Origin: Actinacidiphila rubida | GTDB taxonomy: Bacteria > Actinomycetota > Actinomycetes > Streptomycetales > Streptomycetaceae | Reading direction: 5' to 3' | DNA length: 64,000 nt | Assembly: GCF_900110255.1 (NCBI RefSeq) | Contig: NZ_FODD01000023.1 | Span: forward strand, 1 to 64,000 | In this document: positions 1 to 8,565 of the stretch, one piece after another | How positions within the stretch are numbered: the first letter of the stretch is position 1 | How the letters are laid out: every line of letters begins with the position of its first letter | Notes under the pieces: generated by a model | Database searches by the model: none | What the model was told of the DNA's origin: nothing | Seen by the model: the letters and a program-made list of their open reading frames with translations, nothing else | Position numbers and translations under genes: made by a program

Positions 1-476
1 TCCTCGAGCTTTGCATGGCGACTTCTTCCAGATTGGTGGGCCGGGGCCTTGCAAAGCTCTGCGGGGACACACCCGGATCGTCCCCTTCCGGCCCGTCCCC
101 GTCTGCGGGAGGACATTGGCTGTGTCCCATGTCCCCCGCCGCACGGTGGATCAGCGGGAGGGGGTGGGGAGGAAGTGCTCCCCGCAGAGAAATGTGCGCG
201 GCCCCCGGGCAAGCAGACGGACGAACCCGTATGCACATTTCCGAGGAGACGCTTCCGGAGCGCCCCCGACCCCACGGACAAAGGGCACGCATATCAGGGG
301 CGCGAGGAACTGCGCGAACAACCACGACGAGACCGGCACACGGCAGCGCGCAGCGCGGGGCACCCCGGAGCCCGAACACACCACCGGCCGGTGGACAACG
401 AGCAAGCCCCGGGGGCACCCCGGAGCCCGAACAGGCCCCCGGGGGCCACCCCGCCCCCTGACCCCAGGTGGAACCG
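1..476. other. gene-poor left edge
   Basis: I see no convincing gene here. It lies downstream of the minus-strand ROK gene. A perfect 10-base inverted repeat (GAGCTTTGCA at 6-15, TGCAAAGCTC at 50-59) encloses 34 bases. A 22-base direct repeat sits at 357-378 and 412-433, a 55-base period, and the second copy runs straight into a G/C-rich dyad at 428-445. Open frames across this stretch have arginine/proline-rich compositions typical of non-coding high-GC DNA. Confidence 0.5.
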
Positions 477-1655
477 TCACGGCGTGGACAGGAACTGCGC
501 GATGCCCGCCGGTGAGAGCAGGTGGTGGACGGCGCGCCGGCGCGCGCCTTCGATCCCCGCGCGCCGCCCCAGAATCGTCGCCTCGATCGCGACCGTCCGC
601 GTCGCCAGCGGCAGGGCCCTCCGGTAGACGGCGGCACGGATGTCCGCGAGCAGGTCGTCGTGGAGGCTGGCGATGCTGCCGCCGAGCACGATCGTGTCGG
701 GGTTCCAGAAGCTGACGAGGGACGCCAGGACGTCCCCGATGCGCTGGGCGGCGAGCCGCACGTGGCGGCGGGCGGTGGGGTCGCCCGCGGCGACGAGGCG
801 GACGACGTCCGCGACGTGCTCGACGGGGAGCCCGGCGTCGCGCAGCGCCGCGGCGATGGCCGCGCCGGAGGCGACCGCCTCGACGCAGCCGGTGTTGCCG
901 CAGTGGCACAGGACGTCGTCCTGGCCGGGCACCCGGATGTGCCCGATGTCGCCCGCGGCGCCGGAAGCGCCGCGGTGCACGCGGCCGCCGGAGGAGACGA
1001 TGCCGCAGCCGATGCCGGTGCCGACCTTGACGTAGAGGAGGTGGTCGGCGGCGGGCCGGTGCGCGTACTCGCCGAGCGCCATCATGTTCACGTCGTTGTC
1101 GACGAGGACGGGCGCGTCGTAGCGGCCCTCGAAGAAGCCGGGGACGCGGTAGCCGTCCCAGCCGCGCATGATCGGCGGGCGGACGACGGTGCCGGTGCTG
1201 GCCTCGACGGGGCCGGGCACGCCGATGCCGATGGCGCGTACGTGGGACGCGGGGTGGCCGGCGTCGGCCAGCAGGCGGCCGAGCTGGTCGTGGAGACCGC
1301 TGAGGACGGCCTCGGGGCCCTCGTCGATGTCGAGTTCCTCGGTGGCCTCGGACAGGACGGCGCCGCCGAGTTCGGCGACGGCGACGGTGCTGTGGGTGGC
1401 GCCGAGGTCGACGGCGCAGACCACCGCGGCGTCGGAGGCGAGTTGCAGGGCCAGCGGCGGGCGGCCGCGTTCGGTGGCGACGGTGCCGGTCTCCACCAGG
1501 AGGCCCTTGGTGATGAGCAGGTCGACGCGCTGGGCGACGGCGGCGCGGGACAGGCCGGTGGCGGTGGCGAGCTGGCTGCGCCGGGTGGTGCCGCCGGCGA
1601 CGAGTCCGGCGAGCTCGCTCAGTGCGGTCAACTGCCGGTCGCCTGCTGCGCTCAC
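477..1655 (-). CDS. ROK family transcriptional regulator
   Basis: 392 residues from a GTG start. An N-terminal winged helix-turn-helix (about residues 20-60) precedes a ROK sugar-kinase-fold domain (75-390). Visible ROK marks are the phosphate-binding DLGAT (83-87), the DND stretch around 186-188 that carries the catalytic Asp of the kinases, and the zinc site with His239 plus Cys250, Cys252 and Cys257 (CHCGNTGC). This is the architecture of NagC/XylR-type repressors, which bind DNA and are released by a sugar. It is transcribed divergently from the sugar-oxidoreductase operon, with overlapping promoters, so it probably controls that operon and itself. The ligand is unknown. A GAGGGG ribosome site lies about 10 bases before the start. 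Confidence 0.92.
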   Translation of the reverse strand: MSAAGDRQLTALSELAGLVAGGTTRRSQLATATGLSRAAVAQRVDLLITKGLLVETGTVATERGRPPLALQLASDAAVVCAVDLGATHSTVAVAELGGAVLSEATEELDIDEGPEAVLSGLHDQLGRLLADAGHPASHVRAIGIGVPGPVEASTGTVVRPPIMRGWDGYRVPGFFEGRYDAPVLVDNDVNMMALGEYAHRPAADHLLYVKVGTGIGCGIVSSGGRVHRGASGAAGDIGHIRVPGQDDVLCHCGNTGCVEAVASGAAIAAALRDAGLPVEHVADVVRLVAAGDPTARRHVRLAAQRIGDVLASLVSFWNPDTIVLGGSIASLHDDLLADIRAAVYRRALPLATRTVAIEATILGRRAGIEGARRRAVHHLLSPAGIAQFLSTP

Positions 1656-1689
1656 GTGGTCGTCGCCCCTCTTCCGCCCGGCTTATTTA

Positions 1690-1745
1690 TGACAGAAGTT
1701 AGCCGAAATCTTGCCATTGTCAACCGAAAGAGCGGTGGCTAGCGT
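1690..1745. promoter_or_regulatory. overlapping divergent promoters for ROK gene and sugar operon
   Basis: Plus strand: TTGTCA (1717-1722), 17-base spacer, TAGCGT (1740-1745). Minus strand: TTGACA (complement of 1718-1723), 16-base spacer, TAACTT (complement of 1696-1701). The two -35 boxes share the same bases. TGACA at 1690-1694 and TGTCA at 1718-1722 form a spaced dyad that could be the ROK operator. The promoter boxes are seen directly; the operator role is inferred. Confidence 0.6.
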
Positions 1746-1773
1746 CTTTGGGGAACCGAAAGGGAGGGCCACG

Positions 1774-2907
1774 TTGGGAGCTTCGGGTCACACCTCGCAC
1801 GCATCGGCAGGTGCGTCGCGGCAAGGACCACCGCGGTCGCCGCTGCGCACGGCCATCGCCGGGACGGGCATGATCGGCCGGGTGCACCTGGACGCGGTGC
1901 GCCGCACCGGCGCCCCCGTCGTGGGGATCAGCGCCTCGACGCCGGCCCGGGCCAAGGAGGCCGCCGCCGCGCTCGGCGTGGAGCGGGCCTTCGACTCCTC
2001 CGAGGAGCTGGTCACCAGCGACGACGTCGACGTGGTCCACCTGTGCACGCCCAACGACGTGCACGCCCGCCTGGCCGAACTCGCCCTGCGCGCCGGCAAG
2101 CACGTGGTGTGCGAGAAGCCCCTGACGACCTCGGCGGCGACCGCCGACGCCCTGGCGGCGCTGGCCGCGGAGAGCGGGCGGGTGGCCGCGGTGCCGTTCG
2201 TGTACCGGTACCACCCGATGGCGGCCGAGGCGCGCGCCCGCGTCCGCGACGGCCGGGCGGGAGAGGTGCGCCTGGTGCACGGCCACTACCTGCAGGACTG
2301 GCTGTCCGAGCCGGGTGACACCAACTGGCGGGTGGACGCGGCGGCCGGCGGCCCGTCGCGGGCGTTCGCCGACATCGGCTCGCACTGGTGCGACCTGGTG
2401 GAGTGGGTGACCGGGCACCGGATCAGCGAGCTGACCGCGGTGAGCCAGACGGTGCCGCGCGACGGCGGGCTGCCCGCCACCGAGGACGTGGTGCAGCTGC
2501 TGTTCCGCACCGACCTCGGCGCGACCGGCTCGGTGACGGTGTCCCAGATCTCGCCGGGCCGCAAGAACCGGCTGTGGTTCGAGGTCGACGGCACCCGCAC
2601 CGCGCTCGCCTTCGACCAGGAGAACCCCGAGTCGCTGTTCGTGGGCAGCCGCGGTGAGAACGCGGCGGTGCTGCGCGACCCGGCCGTGCTGTCGCCGGAC
2701 GCGGCCCGCCTGTCGGTGGTCCCCGGCGGCCATCCGATGGGGTACCTGGACTGCTTCGCCGCCTTCGTCCGCGACGTGCACGCCGCCATCCGCGGCGACG
2801 GCACCGGGGGCGCGTTCCCCACCTTCGACGACGCCGCCCGCATGGTGCGCCTCACCGAGGCGGTCCTGGACTCCGCCGCGAACCGCTCCTGGAAAGAGGT
2901 CTCCTGA
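1774..2907 (+). CDS. Gfo/Idh/MocA family oxidoreductase
   Basis: 377 residues if started at the TTG at 1774, which follows AGGGAGGG by six bases; an ATG-like frame further upstream (1711) would place the start inside the promoter. The N-terminal Rossmann fold has the GTGMIG dinucleotide-binding loop, then the family EKP motif (catalytic Lys) and DIGSHWCDLVEW (conserved Asp and His) in the C-terminal substrate domain. Such enzymes oxidise a sugar or inositol hydroxyl with NAD(P). First gene of a four-gene plus-strand operon and divergent from the ROK regulator. Substrate cannot be told from sequence. Confidence 0.9.
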   Translation: MGASGHTSHASAGASRQGPPRSPLRTAIAGTGMIGRVHLDAVRRTGAPVVGISASTPARAKEAAAALGVERAFDSSEELVTSDDVDVVHLCTPNDVHARLAELALRAGKHVVCEKPLTTSAATADALAALAAESGRVAAVPFVYRYHPMAAEARARVRDGRAGEVRLVHGHYLQDWLSEPGDTNWRVDAAAGGPSRAFADIGSHWCDLVEWVTGHRISELTAVSQTVPRDGGLPATEDVVQLLFRTDLGATGSVTVSQISPGRKNRLWFEVDGTRTALAFDQENPESLFVGSRGENAAVLRDPAVLSPDAARLSVVPGGHPMGYLDCFAAFVRDVHAAIRGDGTGGAFPTFDDAARMVRLTEAVLDSAANRSWKEVS

Positions 2908-2908
2908 G

Positions 2909-3829
2909 ATGAAGCTGGGCTTCCTGACCGCCTGCCTTCCGCAACTGCCGCTGGACGAGATCGCGGCGTGGGCGGCGGCGCACGACTACGAGGCGCTGGA
3001 GGTGGCGACGTGGCCGTCGACCGGCTCCCGTGACTTCGAGGCCAGCCACATCGACGTACGGGCCTTCGGCGCGCGCGAGGCCGAGGACGTCCGGGCGCTG
3101 TTCGACAAGCACGGGCTGCTGCTGTCGTCGCTGGCGTACTACGAGAACAACCTGCACGCCGACGAGGCGCGCAGGGCGGAGATCGCCGATCACGTGCGGG
3201 CCAACGTGGACGCCGCGCAGCTGCTCGGCGTGGAGAGCGTGGGCACGTTCATCGGGCGGCACCCGGGCCTGTCGGTCAAGGAGAACATCGCGCTGGCCGA
3301 GCGGGAGCTGCCGCCGCTGGTGGAGTACGCCGGCGAGCGCGGGGTGAAGATCATCATCGAGAACTGCGTGATGGAGGGCTGGCACCCCGACGGCTACCCG
3401 GGCAACCTCGCCTACTCCCCCGAGCTGTGGGAGTGGATGTTCGACCTGGGCCTGTACCTCAACTACGACCCCTCGCACCTGCTGTGGCTGGGCATCGACC
3501 CGGTCACGGCGCTCAAGCCCTACCTGGACCGCATCCCGCACGCCCAGGCCAAGGACGCCCAGCTGGATCCGGCCGCCCGGAACCGGTACGGCTTCTTCGG
3601 CCGGACCGTCGAGCGCAACGACGGCTGGGACAGCGGCTGGTGGCGCTACCGCGTACCGGGGCTCGGCGACGTGGACTGGCGCCGCGTCGTCGACACCCTG
3701 TACGAGGGCGGCTTCACCGGCGTGCTGTCCGTGGAGCACGAGGACCCCGTCTGGAGCGGTGACGTCCAGCGGGTCACCCAGGGCCTGGAGATCGCCCATC
3801 GCACTCTGCGGCCCCTCATCGTCGGCTGA
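2909..3829 (+). CDS. sugar isomerase/epimerase-like TIM barrel protein
   Basis: 306 residues. Xylose-isomerase-like (AP-endonuclease family 2) TIM barrel. Likely metal ligands are in IIIENC (Glu), NYDPSHL (Asp and His), HAQAKDAQ (His) and SVEHED (Glu), the usual Glu-Asp-His-Glu layout. The ATG comes one base after the stop of the oxidoreductase, so the two are translationally linked. Relatives act as inosose dehydratases, sugar epimerases or 3-keto-glycoside cleaving enzymes. With an oxidoreductase on each side of the pair of barrels, a role on an oxidised sugar is the best guess. Confidence 0.85.
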   Translation: MKLGFLTACLPQLPLDEIAAWAAAHDYEALEVATWPSTGSRDFEASHIDVRAFGAREAEDVRALFDKHGLLLSSLAYYENNLHADEARRAEIADHVRANVDAAQLLGVESVGTFIGRHPGLSVKENIALAERELPPLVEYAGERGVKIIIENCVMEGWHPDGYPGNLAYSPELWEWMFDLGLYLNYDPSHLLWLGIDPVTALKPYLDRIPHAQAKDAQLDPAARNRYGFFGRTVERNDGWDSGWWRYRVPGLGDVDWRRVVDTLYEGGFTGVLSVEHEDPVWSGDVQRVTQGLEIAHRTLRPLIVG

Positions 3830-3923
3830 CTCCCACCACCGGCATCCGTACACACCCGCACCGACGCCGTAGTGCGCGCACCGTCCTGCCGCACTGCTGT
3901 TCGACCGAGGAGGCATCCGTTCG

Positions 3924-4670
3924 ATGACCCACCCCCTGAGCATCCAGCTCTACACCCTCCGGGACCAGATGGCCGCCGACCGCGACGGGACGCTGACCCG
4001 GCTCGCCGGGATCGGCTACCGCTCGGTGGAGCCGTACGACCCGACGGCGGACCCGGCCGGTTTCCGCAAGATCGCCGACGACCTGGGCATCAGCGTGACC
4101 AGCACGCACGCGTACGCGCTGTTCGACAAGGACGCCGGCGAGGTGTTCGACGCGGTCGCCACGGTGGGGACCGACCGGGCGATCATCCCCGGCGGCATCG
4201 CCCACGAGGAGTTCACCACGCTGGAGGGCCTGCAGCGGACCGCGGACCTGCTCAACGGCTTCGCGTCGAAGGCCGCGGAGCGCGGCATCCGCATCGGCTA
4301 CCACAACCACTGGTGGGAGATCGAGCCGCGCTTCGAGGACCGCACCGCGCTGGAGGTGCTGGCGGGCCTGCTGGCGCCCGAGGTCTTCCTCGAGGTCGAC
4401 ACGTACTGGGCGGCCGTTGGCGGCGCCGACGTGCCGCAGCTGCTGCGGAGCCTCGGCGACCGGGTGCTGGCCCTGCACGTCAAGGACGGCCCCGGGGTGA
4501 AGGACGAGCCGCACACCGCGGTCGGCAAGGGCGTCATCGACGTGCCGTCGATCCTGGCCGCCGCGCCGGACGCGGTGCGCATCGTCGAACTCGACTCGTG
4601 TGCGGGCGACGTCTTCGATGCCGTCGCCGAGTCGCACGCCTATCTGACCGCGCTGGAGGGGCGTTCATGA
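3924..4670 (+). CDS. second sugar isomerase/epimerase-like TIM barrel protein
   Basis: 248 residues, shorter than the preceding barrel and not a close copy of it. Start ATG follows GAGGAGG by nine bases. Likely metal and acid/base residues lie in GYHNHWWE, FLEVDTYW, ALHVKDG and RIVELDS, again a Glu-Asp-His-Glu site. The 94-base gap before it is the only real gap in the operon and shows no terminator. Its stop overlaps the next start (ATGA). Family members interconvert keto-sugars or inosose derivatives in the cytoplasm. Confidence 0.85.
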   Translation: MTHPLSIQLYTLRDQMAADRDGTLTRLAGIGYRSVEPYDPTADPAGFRKIADDLGISVTSTHAYALFDKDAGEVFDAVATVGTDRAIIPGGIAHEEFTTLEGLQRTADLLNGFASKAAERGIRIGYHNHWWEIEPRFEDRTALEVLAGLLAPEVFLEVDTYWAAVGGADVPQLLRSLGDRVLALHVKDGPGVKDEPHTAVGKGVIDVPSILAAAPDAVRIVELDSCAGDVFDAVAESHAYLTALEGRS

Positions 4671-5770
4671 GCAGTGGTCCGGTCGGCGTGGCGCTGGTCG
4701 GCGCCGGCGTCATCAGCACGCAGTACCTGACGGCGCTGTCGACGTTCCCCGACGTCCGGGTGTTGTCGGTGGCGGACCTGGACGTGGCGCGGGCCCGCGC
4801 GCAGGCGGAGGCGTACGGGGTGCCGGCGCACGGCGACCTGGCGTCGGCGCTGGCGATCCCCGAGGTGGAGATCGTCGTGAACCTGACGATCCCGGCCGCG
4901 CACGCCGAGGTCGCGACCGCGGCACTGCGGGCGGGCAAGCACGTCTACGGCGAGAAGCCGCTGGCCCTGGCGCCGTCCGACGGGGCGAAGATCCTCGCCG
5001 AGGCCCAGACCCGGGGCCTGCGGGTGGGCAGCGCGCCGGACACCTTCCTCGGCGCGGGGCTGCAGTCGGCGGCGCGTGCGCTGCGGGCGGGCCTGATCGG
5101 CGAGCCGGTCAGCGCGACGGCGGTCACGCAGGGCCCGGGCCCGGAGAGCTGGCACCCGAGCCCGGAGTTCCTGTTCCAGTACGGCGCGGGGCCGCTGTTC
5201 GACATCGGCCCGTACTACCTGACGGCGCTCGTCGCGCTGTTCGGCTCGGTGGACCGGGTGGCCGCGACCGCCCGGCAGGCGCGGGCGCAGCGGGTGATCG
5301 GTTCCGGTCCGAAGGCCGGCACCGTCTTCGACGTCGAAGTGCCCACGCACGTCCACGCGTTGCTCGACTTCGCGAACGGCCCGAGCACGTCGGCGACGTT
5401 CAGCTTCGACTCGTCGGTGCCGCGCCGCATGATCGAGATCACCGGCACCGAGGGCACGTTGTCGCTGCCCGACCCGAACACCTTCGACGGTCCGCTGCAG
5501 GTCCGCGCACTCGGCGAGGAGGAGTGGCGGGACCTGCCGGTGGAGGGCACGACGGCCGGGCGCGGTATCGGCGTGCTCGACATGGCCCGGGCCGTGCGGG
5601 GCGGCGACCGTCACCGGGCGTCCGGTGAACTCGCGCAGCACGTGCTGGAGTTGATGGCGTCGATCACCGACTCGGCGGAGCGGCACGGGTTCGTGGGCAT
5701 GGAGTCGGCGGCTCCGGCGGTGGAGACACTGCCGGACGGCTGGGACCCGGTGGCGGCGACGTTGACCTGA
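4667..5770 (+). CDS. Gfo/Idh/MocA family oxidoreductase
   Basis: 367 residues. The start overlaps the stop of the TIM-barrel gene by four bases (ATGA), preceded by GGAGGGG. GAGVIS is the nucleotide-binding loop, GEKPLAL carries the EKP lysine, and DIGPYYLTAL replaces the DxxxH seen in the first oxidoreductase of the operon, so the active-site His is a Tyr here. That suggests a different substrate or the reverse reaction. Two dehydrogenases plus two metal-dependent barrels form a plausible oxidise-rearrange-reduce pathway. Confidence 0.9.
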   Translation: MSSGPVGVALVGAGVISTQYLTALSTFPDVRVLSVADLDVARARAQAEAYGVPAHGDLASALAIPEVEIVVNLTIPAAHAEVATAALRAGKHVYGEKPLALAPSDGAKILAEAQTRGLRVGSAPDTFLGAGLQSAARALRAGLIGEPVSATAVTQGPGPESWHPSPEFLFQYGAGPLFDIGPYYLTALVALFGSVDRVAATARQARAQRVIGSGPKAGTVFDVEVPTHVHALLDFANGPSTSATFSFDSSVPRRMIEITGTEGTLSLPDPNTFDGPLQVRALGEEEWRDLPVEGTTAGRGIGVLDMARAVRGGDRHRASGELAQHVLELMASITDSAERHGFVGMESAAPAVETLPDGWDPVAATLT

Positions 5771-5811
5771 CGCGCGTCGCGCCACCGAGCGGCCGGGCAC
5801 GATCCCGGCCA

Positions 5812-5849
5812 CCTGGCCGGCCCACCCGTGGGGGGATGGGTCGGCCAGG
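5812..5849 (+). terminator. terminator after sugar operon
   Basis: A 12-base stem (CCTGGCCGGCCC with GGGTCGGCCAGG, one G-T wobble) closes a 14-base loop, 41 bases after the last stop codon of the operon. There is no T-run, as is common in actinomycetes. Confidence 0.55.
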
Positions 5850-6040
5850 CCTTTCTCCGGGCCGTCCACGGCGACGGCGGAATGCGGCGGGTCCGGCCCT
5901 TGCGCGCGCACGGGTGAGGCCGGCCGGCAGGATGCGCCCCCTGGGCCGGCCGGCCCCGTACCTGTGCGCGGCGGTGTCACCCGCCGGCGTCCCCCCGGGA
6001 CTCCCCCGCGGGGGTGTTCCGGGCGGGCGCCCGCCCCCGG

Positions 6041-8302
6041 TCAGGGGTAGGTGGTCCAGGTCTCGTGGTTGTGGCTGGCGGTGACCTGGGCTCCGGTGGT
6101 GTCGACGATGTGGTTGATGGTGCCGGCGCCGCCCAGCACCGTGGTGACCATGTCGTGGAACTTCACGTTGGTGCTGGTGGGCGTCTCGATGGCGTGGCCG
6201 AGCACCAGGGACGGGTTGTCGCGCAGGTAGGCGTAGATGCCCACGCCCCATGCCTCGTGCGTGGTCACGGAGTTGGCGACCTTGTAGGAGGCGTAGCCGA
6301 GGTCGCCGCCGCTGGTCGTCCAGCTGCCCTGGTCGGGCACGTCGTACGGGGTCTCGCTCTGGTAGAAGTACACGCGGCCGCCGTTGGCGTTCCAGGTGGT
6401 CTGGTACTTCTCGTAGTGCTCGACGGCGAGGCCGTACATCGTCACGTCGGCGCCGTTGACGACCAGGCCCTGCATGGCCGGGTTGGTGTTCCAGCCGACG
6501 CCGTTGGAGTGGTCGCCGCGCCACAGCCACAGGTCGTCGCCGACGACGTCGGCGCTGTTGACCACCAGGGTGGTGGTGGCCTTGCCGGCGATGTCGCCGC
6601 CGACGCGGAAGAACACGTCCTGCAGCACGGTCGGGTCGGCCGAGTGGTCGGCGGTGGAGCCGCTCGGGCCGACCTGCATCAGCGTCGCCGAGTTGGTGGT
6701 GTTGGCGCTGATCAGCAGGCCCGCGATGTCGATGCCGTCGACGTCCGCGGTGGTGATGGCGGTGACTCCGTTGTCCGGCACCAGCGTGGCCATGCCCATG
6801 CCGAGCACCACGGTGTCGGGACGCGTGACGTTCAGCGGCGCCGACAGGTGGTAGACGCCGGGGGTGACGAGCAGGTTCTTGCCCGCGGCGAGCGCGTTGT
6901 TCATCGTCGTCGCGGTGTCACCGGGCTTGGCGATGTAGAAGTCGCCGATCGGGATCGAGGTTCCGGCGGGGGTGCCGTTGACCCAGTCCGGTCCCTGGGC
7001 GTTGGTGCGCACCGCGGGGTTGAAGACCTGCCAGGCGCCGGCCGAGTCCACGTAGAGGAACGGCTTCTCCTTGGAGACCGGGCTCTGCGCGACCGTGGTG
7101 TTCGGCGGGTTGGGGAAGCTCTGGCCGGGCGCGCCGGTGTCGCCGACGAACACCATGTTCCAGTTGCTGCCGCTCCAGCCGCCCATCGCGGTGTTCTTGG
7201 TGAGGAACTGCTGCTGGGTGCCGGAGCTGATGGTCCCGGAGATCCGGGAGTCGCCGACGTAGCCGCCGGACGACCAGTTGCCGCTGGTGCCGTGGGTGTT
7301 GTCGTACAGCAGCATGCCGCCGTGCACGTCCATCCGGCGGAACGGGTCGGCCTGGGAGACGGCGTACATGGTGCTGCCGGAGCTCGGGCTCAGTTCCATG
7401 TTCTCGACGTCGCGCCAGAAGTTCTGCGTCGCGTTGCCGTCGGCGGTGTGGCCCTCGACCCGGATGCCGCTGCCGGTGATGTCGACCTGGTCGGGCGACA
7501 GGCCGAGGCCGGAGACCTGGGTGTTGTAGCCGACCGGGATGCTCACGTTGTAGGTGCCCGGCATGAACAGCATGGCGTTGCGCTGGGTGCCGAACTCGTT
7601 GTTGACCTGTGCGTTGTAGACCGACGTGATCTGCGACTGGATGGCGGACGTCGACATCGACGGGTCGAACACGGTCACGTTGGGGCCGAAGTCCGGGGTG
7701 CCGGGCGGCGGTGTGGTGGTGCCGCCGCCGCTGCCCCCGACGTTGAACGACTGGGCGGCGGTGCCGTTGCAGGTGTACTGCTGCAGTTGGACGCTGTCGG
7801 CGGTGGAGGCCGAGGGCACGTCCAGGCACTTGCCGCTGTTGCGGTTGACGAAGTGGAAGGAGCCGCCGGACTCGGCGACCGGCAGCCACTGCTGGTTGGC
7901 GCCGCCGCCGTACAGCCACAGCTGGGTGAGGGCGCCGTCGGCCGTGGACACGCCGGTCTCGTCCCACACCTGGTCGGGCGCGGTGGACACGCCGATCCGG
8001 TAGTAGCCGCTGTCGGTCGCGGTGAACTGCCAGGACTGCGCCGAGGTGCCGTTGCAGGTGTACTGCTGCACCGCGGTGCCGTTGCCGGTCGCCGCGGCGC
8101 GGGCGTCGACGCACTTGCCGCTGTTGACGTTGGTGACGGTGGCCGGTGCGGTGGGGATCGTGGCGGCGCCCGCGTCCCTGGCGGTGACCAGGGCTATTCC
8201 GAGCGAGGTCGGGAGCAGGATCGCCACCGCGAGGGCGGCCGTCCGTCTGCGGCGGCGGCTCGCCGGGGGTGGTGTGCCGGGCACGGCAAGGACCTGTGTC
8301 AC
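6041..8302 (-). CDS. secreted ricin-module beta-helix protein
   Basis: 753 residues. The GTG start at 8302 is chosen because AAGGAGA lies five bases before it; the frame is open further upstream but without such a site. Signal peptide with RRRRR and a hydrophobic stretch (about 1-46). A ricin-type beta-trefoil module (about 50-190) shows two repeats of NSGKC(V/L)D...QQYTCNGT..QS(W/F). After a Gly/Thr/Pro linker comes a long Asn/Gly/Thr-rich right-handed beta-helix (about 205-753), resembling the pectate-lyase/GH55-like fold. Homologues are common in Streptomyces under vague names. It probably binds and acts on a polysaccharide outside the cell; no catalytic residue can be assigned. Confidence 0.75.
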   Translation of the reverse strand: MTQVLAVPGTPPPASRRRRRTAALAVAILLPTSLGIALVTARDAGAATIPTAPATVTNVNSGKCVDARAAATGNGTAVQQYTCNGTSAQSWQFTATDSGYYRIGVSTAPDQVWDETGVSTADGALTQLWLYGGGANQQWLPVAESGGSFHFVNRNSGKCLDVPSASTADSVQLQQYTCNGTAAQSFNVGGSGGGTTTPPPGTPDFGPNVTVFDPSMSTSAIQSQITSVYNAQVNNEFGTQRNAMLFMPGTYNVSIPVGYNTQVSGLGLSPDQVDITGSGIRVEGHTADGNATQNFWRDVENMELSPSSGSTMYAVSQADPFRRMDVHGGMLLYDNTHGTSGNWSSGGYVGDSRISGTISSGTQQQFLTKNTAMGGWSGSNWNMVFVGDTGAPGQSFPNPPNTTVAQSPVSKEKPFLYVDSAGAWQVFNPAVRTNAQGPDWVNGTPAGTSIPIGDFYIAKPGDTATTMNNALAAGKNLLVTPGVYHLSAPLNVTRPDTVVLGMGMATLVPDNGVTAITTADVDGIDIAGLLISANTTNSATLMQVGPSGSTADHSADPTVLQDVFFRVGGDIAGKATTTLVVNSADVVGDDLWLWRGDHSNGVGWNTNPAMQGLVVNGADVTMYGLAVEHYEKYQTTWNANGGRVYFYQSETPYDVPDQGSWTTSGGDLGYASYKVANSVTTHEAWGVGIYAYLRDNPSLVLGHAIETPTSTNVKFHDMVTTVLGGAGTINHIVDTTGAQVTASHNHETWTTYP

Positions 8303-8345
8303 AGGGTCTCCTTGGTCGCGTTGTGGGGGTCGCGATGCGCTGTGG

Positions 8346-8374
8346 ACGCTAGGGGCCGCCCGCACGGGAGTCAA
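8346..8374 (-). promoter_or_regulatory. promoter of beta-helix gene
   Basis: On the minus strand TTGACT (8374-8369), 17-base spacer, TAGCGT (8351-8346). This gives a leader of roughly 35 bases before the GTG at 8302. An A/T-rich tract and a small dyad CGTG-N7-CACG (8394-8408) lie just upstream and could bind a regulator. Confidence 0.6.
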
Positions 8375-8565
8375 TACACATCAAAAAATAAGTCGTGAAC
8401 TATGCACGGGAGTTGGCCACGCGAAGGGGCCCGGCCAGCACGGCCGAGCCCCTCGGCGCGTGGCGGGACCGGCTCCTGGCCAGGCCGCGTGACGCGCGGA
8501 AACGTACCGGTCCCGCGAGTGCGCGGGATACCTCGGAGCGCCCGGAACCTGCCGGGGTCAGGAAC

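Noticed and set aside
6014..8398. Long plus-strand open frame opposite the beta-helix gene
   Set aside because: Val/Gly/Ala-rich shadow frame typical of GC-rich DNA. The minus strand has a signal peptide, ricin repeats and a clear ribosome site.
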